Shown here: positions 1-5,317 of the stretch, in pieces
Position numbering within the stretch: position 1 is the stretch's first letter
Layout of the letters: every line of letters begins with the position of its first letter
From: Alphaproteobacteria bacterium
Lineage (GTDB): Bacteria; Pseudomonadota; Alphaproteobacteria; Rickettsiales; UBA6187
NCBI GenBank assembly: GCA_024280585.1
Contig: JAJRPW010000141.1
Span: 1-8,821 of the forward strand
Direction of reading: 5' to 3'
DNA length: 8,821 nt
The notes under the pieces: model-generated
Told to the model about the DNA's origin: nothing
Databases searched by the model: none
What the model saw: only the letters and a program-made list of their open reading frames with translations
Program-made: the position numbers and the translations under genes

Positions 1-368
1 TATAGAATAAGGATGTCATTATTATCCAAAACCTCGGAACATGCCTGCAATGGGTTTGAACCCTTTGTAACTTTGCGCACAAGTGGTGCGATGCCAATAA
101 TTTCTAGCGCGAACCATTTGATTATCCTATTACGTAGAAAATGGTCAGCCGCCGCGGCTGGTCTTACATGCTTTTGCATGCGTAGAGGATATAACGACAT
201 AAGTACCATTGTGTCTAGATGACTATTATGATTGGCGACTATAATAGCTGGTCCATCTTTAGGCAGCAATTCACGGCGGCGGATATTTACACCCAGCACA
301 ATTGTTACAACAAGGCGTATTAAAATGCCCCAGAAAATATAGCGAATAATGCAATTGAGATATTTCAT
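1..368 (-). CDS. PlsC-like 1-acyl-glycerol-3-phosphate acyltransferase, partial (3' end outside window)
   Basis: Only the first 122 codons are present; the gene leaves the window at the left edge. Residues 8-26 form a hydrophobic N-terminal segment, and NHNSHLD at residues 46-52 gives the HX4D catalytic motif (H47, D52) of glycerolipid acyltransferases. The visible part ends just before the place where the family's glycerophosphate-binding block (FPEG-like) is expected. By family, the enzyme transfers an acyl chain to lysophosphatidic acid at the inner membrane to give phosphatidic acid, the substrate of the CDP-diglyceride synthase encoded just upstream. The ATG at 366-368 is chosen because it lies 6 nt after the upstream stop, has AGGA 4 nt before it, and leads straight into the hydrophobic segment. 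It is the last visible gene of the minus-strand operon. Other acyltransferases of the superfamily, for example lysophospholipid remodelling enzymes, are possible. Confidence 0.86.
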   Translation of the reverse strand, partial: MKYLNCIIRYIFWGILIRLVVTIVLGVNIRRRELLPKDGPAIIVANHNSHLDTMVLMSLYPLRMQKHVRPAAAADHFLRNRIIKWFALEIIGIAPLVRKVTKGSNPLQACSEVLDNNDILIL

Positions 369-372
369 ATTA

Positions 373-376
373 TCCT
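373..376 (-). promoter_or_regulatory. Ribosome binding site of the PlsC-like gene
   Basis: AGGA on the minus strand lies 4 nt before the ATG at 368 and overlaps the stop codon of the CDP-diglyceride synthase gene. This suggests translational coupling, and it fixes the start. Confidence 0.5.
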
Positions 377-1307
377 AATAAAAAAAGTACCATGTAAAAT
401 GGAAAAATAATGGCGCGCTAAATGTAAGGCTGTCAACGCGATCCAGTATTCCGCCATGACCGGGAATTGTGCTGCCGGTATCTTTCACTCCGATATCACG
501 TTTTAGTGCAGATATTGTAACATCTCCAAAAAACCCTGCAATTGATATAATTAATCCTGCGGCAAAAGCATATAATATGCTAAATGGCGTTAGATATGGC
601 GCCACAACTATTGCAAGCAATGCGACAGATAACACTCCGCCAATCAGCCCTTCCCATGTTTTGTTTGGGCTGATTTTCGGTATCACCTTGTGCTTACCCA
701 ACAATTTACCCCAAGTATATTGAGCAACATCATTAAATTGAGTTAAAAACACTAGGAATAGTAGCAGCCCAGCTCCGCTTCCGCCGCTAGAATGAGACGG
801 CAGGGTATATAAAAAAGCTGCATGACTTATGGCAAAAACCGTTATCATCAACCCCCAGTGAATTGTGCTGGCGGAACGAATAAACCCCTCGGTTTGGCCA
901 GTAAGCATCATGCGAACTGGCAAGAAAAGAAACATATAAACTGGAATGAAGATTATAAACATGCCGTACCATTGATCTGCAACGAGGTAATATTGGAGTG
1001 GTATAGATAAATAAGCCCAGAATAACACGCGCCTATCTGTGCGTCTGGTTGGTATCATGGAAAAATATTCTTTAAGTGCAAGAAAACTTATAATTCCGAA
1101 TAACCATATTGAAAGATTTTGTCCTGAGAAAAACGCAACGGTGAATATACCGATCATACCCCACCAGCTTTGGGTTCTTTTGATTAACTCAGAGAAATCT
1201 TTCTCTGGTTTGGCTTTTTTAAGTACTAAAACCAATATGCTGGCGAAAACAAGTAGCCCCCAAATTCCTGCAATTATTGTTACTAAGCCCGAATCGTAAT
1301 TACTCAT
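375..1307 (-). CDS. ynbB: CDP-diglyceride synthase (phosphatidate cytidylyltransferase), YnbB-like
   Basis: A 310-aa polytopic inner-membrane protein that, by family, condenses CTP with phosphatidic acid to give CDP-diacylglycerol and pyrophosphate. The CdsA signature is complete at residues 266-292: SALKRDIGVKD, then PGHGGILDRVD, including the metal- and substrate-binding Asp and Lys residues. A second conserved block, PKISPNKTWEG, is at 210-220. Hydrophobic segments occur at about 8-29, 49-76, 93-131, 150-170, 179-190, 222-240 and 244-262, with another near the C-terminus. From memory it resembles E. coli YnbB more than CdsA, in FLALKEY near residue 75 and in the C-terminal stretch, and the YnbA-like gene just upstream supports this. 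The start is an ATGA overlap with that gene, with AAGGAG 5 nt upstream. E. coli has YnbB in addition to CdsA, so this may be a second copy; the window cannot show whether a housekeeping cdsA exists. The symbol is by resemblance only. Confidence 0.93.
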   Translation of the reverse strand: MSNYDSGLVTIIAGIWGLLVFASILVLVLKKAKPEKDFSELIKRTQSWWGMIGIFTVAFFSGQNLSIWLFGIISFLALKEYFSMIPTRRTDRRVLFWAYLSIPLQYYLVADQWYGMFIIFIPVYMFLFLPVRMMLTGQTEGFIRSASTIHWGLMITVFAISHAAFLYTLPSHSSGGSGAGLLLFLVFLTQFNDVAQYTWGKLLGKHKVIPKISPNKTWEGLIGGVLSVALLAIVVAPYLTPFSILYAFAAGLIISIAGFFGDVTISALKRDIGVKDTGSTIPGHGGILDRVDSLTFSAPLFFHFTWYFFY

Positions 1308-1912
1308 TTTATCTCCTTCAAGGCATTTTTTATACGGTTTAGTGTTGTAAGTGTCAGCAGCAAAATAATAACTACAAGATAGCCGCTTATGATTGCTGAA
1401 CCAATATTAATGCCAAGTCCTATTATAAATGCCAGCAACCCAAACGCAAAGGCGCGGTCACTCTTGCCCATGGGGCCATCATAACGACGGCTGCCACCAA
1501 TCTGAACGCTTACTACTCCCGCCATTTCAGAAATAACTGATAGCAGAACAATAACCACTACCAAAGGAGCTGATACACCCACAAGCGATGCAAATGGCAG
1601 ATAAAGCACTACATCGGATATAACATCGCCAAGTTCATTTAATACAGCTCCTAGCGATGATTGCATATTATGTTCACGAGCCAGCATACCATCGATAGCA
1701 TTCAGCGCCATGCGCACGAATAAAACTACTGGCACAGCTAGCAATGGCCACCTCTCATTTGGGAATAATGCAATAGCTGCTCCGGAGGCGGCTGAAAGTA
1801 GCAAGGCTGCAATTGTAACCTGATTAGCTGTTACTCCCCATTTTACTAAAGTAGCATTAAGTGGGCGCAGTAAATTCTGGAAACTTGATTTTAGATTATA
1901 GATGCTTGGCAT
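1304..1912 (-). CDS. ynbA: CDP-alcohol phosphatidyltransferase family protein, YnbA-like
   Basis: A 202-aa membrane protein of the CDP-alcohol phosphatidyltransferase family, which transfers a phosphatidyl group from CDP-diacylglycerol to an alcohol. The family motif D-x2-D-G-x2-A-R-x8-G-x3-D-x3-D is readable at residues 71-96, but as N71, D74-G75, A78-R79, G88, N92, D96. The first and third Asp are thus Asn, while the second and the last (the usual general base) are kept. I recall the same two Asn in E. coli YnbA, so this looks like a subfamily trait rather than damage. The N-terminal block (NLLRPL, then GVTANQVT) also resembles YnbA. Several membrane helices surround the motif. The ATG lies 18 nt after the preceding stop with only a weak GAG upstream; no better in-frame start was seen. 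The 3' end overlaps the CDP-diglyceride synthase start by 4 nt. The acceptor alcohol cannot be read from the sequence. Confidence 0.9.
   Translation of the reverse strand: MPSIYNLKSSFQNLLRPLNATLVKWGVTANQVTIAALLLSAASGAAIALFPNERWPLLAVPVVLFVRMALNAIDGMLAREHNMQSSLGAVLNELGDVISDVVLYLPFASLVGVSAPLVVVIVLLSVISEMAGVVSVQIGGSRRYDGPMGKSDRAFAFGLLAFIIGLGINIGSAIISGYLVVIILLLTLTTLNRIKNALKEIK
1313..1318 (-). promoter_or_regulatory. Strong Shine-Dalgarno of the CDP-diglyceride synthase gene
   Basis: AAGGAG on the minus strand, 5 nt before the ATG at 1307, lies inside the last codons of the phosphatidyltransferase gene. With the ATGA stop/start overlap it indicates coupled translation of the two enzymes. Confidence 0.7.
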
Positions 1913-1930
1913 ACGTTACTCATTTTAAAA

Positions 1931-2488
1931 TTACGGCCATTCTTTTTCATTTACATAGACTTTACTGATACGGGTTAAGCCTCCTTCGTATATGTTTAAT
2001 TCAACGGTTGTATCCTCACGTTTCGGCTCTTTTGTGCCCTCTGGAACAAAATATCTTTCAATTCCGTATTTAATGCTTCCTCTATCACGCTTCCCTCTTA
2101 TTACAACTTCACCTTCTAAAAGAGCTTCTGGCATTTCAAAAGATGATGATTTTGGCTCATAAAATCCATCTATTTCATGTAAGGTAATCCATACTTCCTT
2201 TTTATTCCTTGTCTCCCTTGAATAATTACTAATTCCCTCCAGCCATTCAGGGTATACGCTTTTCCTAAGCTCCCTGTCCCAGCGGCCATTTGCTCTACTA
2301 AAACTATAGGTTAAACGGATATATTGCCCACTTAGCAAATCCCTTGGATCATAAGATTGGGTTTTAACCATAATTGTTTTTACAGGATTTTTAAAAACAT
2401 CCGACTCTTTGGCATACCACCCAGTAAAAAATATCATTTGCAATATTACAACTACGAGAACGGCTATTGTACGATTTTTATTTATCAT
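1931..2488 (-). CDS. GDYXXLXY-type membrane-anchored protein
   Basis: A 185-aa protein with one N-terminal hydrophobic segment (about residues 8-23), probably an uncleaved anchor, followed by a mostly polar domain likely in the periplasm. The family motif appears as GQYIRLTY at residues 54-61, preceded by DPRDLLS, so the usual Asp after Gly is Gln here. Members are commonly encoded beside or fused to DUF2157 membrane proteins, as in this window; their function is not known. The ATG at 2486-2488 lies 2 nt after the DUF2157 stop, with AGGA 8 nt upstream. The next gene, for the YnbA-like transferase, starts 18 nt after its stop, so it probably shares a transcript with lipid-synthesis genes. Confidence 0.82.
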   Translation of the reverse strand: MINKNRTIAVLVVVILQMIFFTGWYAKESDVFKNPVKTIMVKTQSYDPRDLLSGQYIRLTYSFSRANGRWDRELRKSVYPEWLEGISNYSRETRNKKEVWITLHEIDGFYEPKSSSFEMPEALLEGEVVIRGKRDRGSIKYGIERYFVPEGTKEPKREDTTVELNIYEGGLTRISKVYVNEKEWP

Positions 2489-2490
2489 TT

Positions 2491-3453
2491 TTATGATCCT
2501 ATTTTCTCTTCAGCTTGCGCAATAAGTTTGCGCCTCCATTTTTCCAGTCCAAACCCGATGGCAAACAGGAATAACCCGCATACAATAAACATAACTCCTG
2601 TATCCATCATATCACCTACCAAATCTATAAAGCGTGTAAACACACCAGCTCCAACCAGCATAATATTGCAGTTAAGCATCCAGCGATGGTGGTTAAGAGC
2701 TCCATATATTACTCCCCAGAACGCAATAGCAAAATATCCTATCCATGCAGAAAGACTGATTAATAACGGTAGGTAGTATTTTTTCTCAGTCCAGCCAAAT
2801 GAGAAATGCTCGAAATAGGAATTATCATCAATTCCTACTGCAAATGTAATGAGCAATAATGCTATAGTGAGAATATTAGCACCAATCGCTAATATGAAAT
2901 ATTTTGATGCTTTATCTGACTTGTTAGTTTTAAATAAATAAATTCCAACTATAGAAGCTACAGATAAAACTATAATTGGCAAAATGCTTACATCGTCTGG
3001 GAAATTATATTTTCTAAAATTATGAGCGAATCCGAAAAAATATGACCAGCCTATAAGTCCGATTATACCGGGGGGTTGTAAAAATGATGACATCTCGCTA
3101 TATTTTTCTCTGAGAAACAAACCAACCATAACAGCAGCAATAGATACTGACGCATAAAAGCCCATTACATTAAAATACTCACCATTAGCCAGGGTGTTAT
3201 TCATATAAATATGCCCCCATATGACAAACCCAACAGCGGACATTAGGGCTATAGGGCCGTTTCGAAGCAGTATAGCCAGAGGCAATATCATTATAGTCCA
3301 GCTTAAGAAGGCTTCTCCTTTGTAAGAATGAAGATGGAATACTTGTCCCATCAAACCTATTCCCGCCAATACTAAGCCTGCTCCACAAAAATGCAGAGCT
3401 TGAGCAGTTTTATCATACCCTTTATGTGCGATATACAATCCTGCAAAATGCAC
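2491..3453 (-). CDS. DUF2157-like polytopic membrane protein, 5' end lost at the IS630 junction
   Basis: The readable 320 aa are very hydrophobic, with roughly nine or ten membrane segments. A GQVFHLHS motif near residue 36 corresponds to the AQIYHL-like block of DUF2157 proteins. The only start with family-like sequence after it is a GTG at 3451-3453 with a poor ribosome binding site. The same frame stays open upstream and still reads like the protein (for example ISAFITLFGG) up to about 3496, where the IS630 end begins; inside the IS it runs to a TAG at 3550-3552 with no ATG. Full-length family members have a cytosolic N-terminal region and a further membrane helix, so an estimated 50-90 residues are missing. 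The gene is therefore probably a remnant, unless re-initiation at the GTG gives a shortened product. It is the first gene of the minus-strand operon, so the native promoter was probably lost too. Function is unknown. Confidence 0.75.
   Translation of the reverse strand: MHFAGLYIAHKGYDKTAQALHFCGAGLVLAGIGLMGQVFHLHSYKGEAFLSWTIMILPLAILLRNGPIALMSAVGFVIWGHIYMNNTLANGEYFNVMGFYASVSIAAVMVGLFLREKYSEMSSFLQPPGIIGLIGWSYFFGFAHNFRKYNFPDDVSILPIIVLSVASIVGIYLFKTNKSDKASKYFILAIGANILTIALLLITFAVGIDDNSYFEHFSFGWTEKKYYLPLLISLSAWIGYFAIAFWGVIYGALNHHRWMLNCNIMLVGAGVFTRFIDLVGDMMDTGVMFIVCGLFLFAIGFGLEKWRRKLIAQAEEKIGS
2497..2500 (-). promoter_or_regulatory. Ribosome binding site of the GDYXXLXY gene
   Basis: AGGA on the minus strand, 8 nt before the ATG at 2488, lies in the last codons of the DUF2157 gene. 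It supports the chosen start and coupling with the upstream gene. Confidence 0.45.
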
Positions 3454-3494
3454 CCCACCAAAAAGAGTAATAAAAGCAGATATTTTTGTAATAT

Positions 3495-3496
3495 TA
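3495..3496. repeat. TA dinucleotide at the left end of the IS630 element
   Basis: IS630-family elements insert at TA and duplicate it. A TA lies directly outside the left inverted repeat and another (4646-4647) outside the right one. Both are also preceded by T when read inward, as expected for target duplication, though a two-base match is weak evidence alone. Confidence 0.55.
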
Positions 3497-3525
3497 ACAC
3501 CGCGGTATGATATAGCCCCATCACT
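3497..3525 (+). repeat. IS630 left terminal inverted repeat
   Basis: 29 bp matching the reverse complement of 4617-4645 at 27 of 29 positions; the mismatches are at the third and sixth bases from the tip. The shared core GGTATGATATAGCCCC is perfect. Confidence 0.9.
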
Positions 3526-3563
3526 ACTTGCAAAGCTTACATTTGAAGTCTATACTCTCATTC

Positions 3564-4616
3564 ATGGCAGTCACAGATACAAGAAGTTTAAGCAAGGAAT
3601 CCCGCGCAGAAGTGAGGCTCAGAGCGGTTGAGGCGTATTTGTCTATGCCCGGTCGCAATATGGGAAAAATAGCTTCGTTATTTTCCATTCGCCGCCAAAC
3701 GTTACGAGATTGGGTCGGAAAGTATCAGGAGAAAGGCAATTCTGCGCTTTCATATGACAATAGAGGTGCCAAGAAATGGCAGAATGCCAAGCTTAGTGCG
3801 CAGCAAGCAAGTGCGATTAAGCGCCTGATTAACAAGAAGAATCCTGATCAGTTCGAACTTCCATTCATGCTTTGGACTCGTGACGCGGTGCAGGAATTAA
3901 TTTTGCGTCGTTATAAGATTTGCCTTGGTTTAACGACAGTATCGGATTATTTGAAGAAATGGGGTATGACTCCGCAGAAGCCAAAATTGCAATCTTATAA
4001 ACAGCAGCCGTTAGCAATTCAGCGTTGGATAGACGAGGAATATCCTGCAATTGCCAAGCGCGCATTGAAAGAAAAAGCTGAGATTCATTGGGGTGATGAG
4101 ACTGCTATTCGGTCGCAGGATCAGGTCGGGCGCGGTTATTCTCCAAAGGGCAAAACGCCTGTATTGCGAACAAGTGGGTCACGTTTTGGTGTCAATATGG
4201 TGTCCAGTATTTCCAACCGCGGCACTATGCGGTTTATGCTTTTTGATGGCAGTATGAATGCGGAAATGTTTAAAAACTTTCTGCGTAGGTTGATTAAAGG
4301 ACAGGACAAAAAAACCTTCCTAATCGTTGATAACGCTCGTGTTCACCATGCAAAAATTATTCAGAAATGGGTTGCTAAACATCATGATAGAATAGAATTA
4401 TTTTTTTTACCTCCTTATTCGCCGGAACATAATCCAGATGAATTGTTGAACAACCCACTTAAAGCTAAGCTAAAAAACACTACCAAAGCGCAAAATAAGG
4501 AAACCCTTATCAGCTCTGCATCTTCGATACTTAAGTCGCTCCAAAACGCTCCTAAAACAATTAGAGCATTCTTTCAGACTGAAACTACTAGCTATGCTAG
4601 AGCAACAGCTTGGTAG
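3564..4616 (+). CDS. IS630-family DDE transposase
   Basis: 350 aa from the ATG at 3564. An N-terminal helix-turn-helix region (about residues 10-60, with IASLFSIRRQTLRDWV) should bind the inverted repeats. It is followed by the DDE catalytic core: D178 in HWGDETAI, D256 in FLIVDNARVHHAK, and E293 in PPYSPEHNPDELL. All three catalytic acids are present and there is no frameshift, even across the run of eight T near 4401. A TTG at 3528 in the same frame would add 12 residues, but the ATG gives the usual family start (MAVTDTRSLSKE) and is preferred; neither has a clear Shine-Dalgarno. The stop is just inside the right inverted repeat. The enzyme should cut and paste the element into TA sites. 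Confidence 0.93.
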   Translation: MAVTDTRSLSKESRAEVRLRAVEAYLSMPGRNMGKIASLFSIRRQTLRDWVGKYQEKGNSALSYDNRGAKKWQNAKLSAQQASAIKRLINKKNPDQFELPFMLWTRDAVQELILRRYKICLGLTTVSDYLKKWGMTPQKPKLQSYKQQPLAIQRWIDEEYPAIAKRALKEKAEIHWGDETAIRSQDQVGRGYSPKGKTPVLRTSGSRFGVNMVSSISNRGTMRFMLFDGSMNAEMFKNFLRRLIKGQDKKTFLIVDNARVHHAKIIQKWVAKHHDRIELFFLPPYSPEHNPDELLNNPLKAKLKNTTKAQNKETLISSASSILKSLQNAPKTIRAFFQTETTSYARATAW

Positions 4617-4645
4617 AGTGATGGGGCTATATCATACCGTGGGGT
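4617..4645 (-). repeat. IS630 right terminal inverted repeat
   Basis: Reverse complement of the left end at 27 of 29 positions. It begins right after the transposase stop codon and ends at the TA at 4646-4647, where FHA coding sequence begins. Confidence 0.9.
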
Positions 4646-4665
4646 TAATACTTACATCTGCTGAT

Positions 4666-4881
4666 GCGCTGCTGAATAATTCACTTATTCAGGCAAGTAA
4701 TGATTTGACGATTGATGCTACTGGCGGTGTTGATAACTCTGGTTCTTATGCAAAAGATTCCGACGGCAAAATTATAAAAGGTTTGCTGGCTGGAAATGAT
4801 CTTACAATCAAAAATGCTGCATCAATAAATAACGCTGGCGGTACGATAGTCGCAAACCAGCTTGACCTTATATCCTCTGGT
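4666..4881 (+). repeat. FHA long repeat unit 1 (72 aa)
   Basis: First of three imperfect protein-level repeats of about 70 residues. It begins ALLNNSLIQ, has a middle block SYAKDSDGKIIKGLLAGNDL, and ends before the next AL-DN. Divergence at DNA level suggests an old duplication. Confidence 0.65.
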
Positions 4882-5091
4882 GCGCTTGATAATGATGCCG
4901 GGCTTCTGCAAGGAACAAACGGTATTACTGTCAAAGCAGCCTCAATCAAAAACATAAACACTTATGCCTCAAGCAATGTCGATAAGGGTATTTTATCCGA
5001 TGGTGATGTAACTTTAGACGCAACAACAGGCAACATCGACAATACGGACGGCATCATTGATGGCGCGATACTGGCTTTAAAATCTTTTGGT
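4882..5091 (+). repeat. FHA long repeat unit 2 (70 aa)
   Basis: Begins ALDNDAGLLQ and carries the block NTYASSNVDKGILSDGD, matching NTYDSAASSIDKGIISGGN in unit 3 and more loosely the KIIKGLLAGND block of unit 1. Confidence 0.68.
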
Positions 5092-5304
5092 GCATTCATA
5101 AATAATGCGCTGGTGCAAAGCTCCGGCGATATGAGCATCGAAGCAGCCAGCATTGATAACAGCAACACTTACGATTCAGCGGCTTCAAGTATTGATAAAG
5201 GAATTATATCGGGCGGCAATGCTACGCTAAAATCTACAAGTGCAGATATAAATAATGCTGGTGGTGCGATAGATGCGCGCGGAAACCTTATTATTACAAC
5301 CGCC
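5092..5304 (+). repeat. FHA long repeat unit 3 (71 aa), followed by a partial unit 4
   Basis: Begins AFINNALVQSSGD, has the DKGII block in the middle, and ends INNAGGAIDARGNLIITTA. A fourth unit starts at 5305 (QNLNNAGG) but is cut off after about 24 residues at the frame break. Confidence 0.68.
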
Positions 5305-5317
5305 CAAAATCTAAATA

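Larger units (their letters stand above)
3497..4645 (+). mobile_element. IS630-family insertion sequence, apparently intact
   Basis: The element is 1149 bp, normal for IS630. Both ends carry a 29-bp inverted repeat sharing the core GGTATGATATAGCCCC, and TA lies on each side. One open reading frame for a DDE transposase fills it. The flanking genes do not match: the left flank is the inside of a minus-strand DUF2157 gene, the right flank the inside of a plus-strand FHA-like gene. The element therefore sits at a rearrangement joint instead of splitting a single gene. The intact transposase and well-preserved ends suggest recent activity. Confidence 0.88.

Noticed and set aside
13..222. Plus-strand 69-codon open frame
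   Set aside because: It is antisense to the PlsC-like gene, which has a clear HX4D motif and a start coupled to its neighbour; the plus-strand translation resembles nothing.
3500..3545. Outward sigma70-like promoter in the IS630 left end (TTGCAA followed by TATATC-like bases on the minus strand)
   Set aside because: The spacing is about 13 nt to the best -10-like hexamer, too short, and at 16-18 nt the -10 match is poor.
3528..3563. TTG at 3528 as the transposase start
   Set aside because: It adds 12 residues without family likeness and partly overlaps the inner side of the inverted repeat region; the ATG at 3564 gives the usual IS630 N-terminus.
4395..4412. Run of eight T in the transposase gene as a programmed frameshift site
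   Set aside because: The transposase reads through in one frame with all three catalytic acids, so no frameshift is needed.
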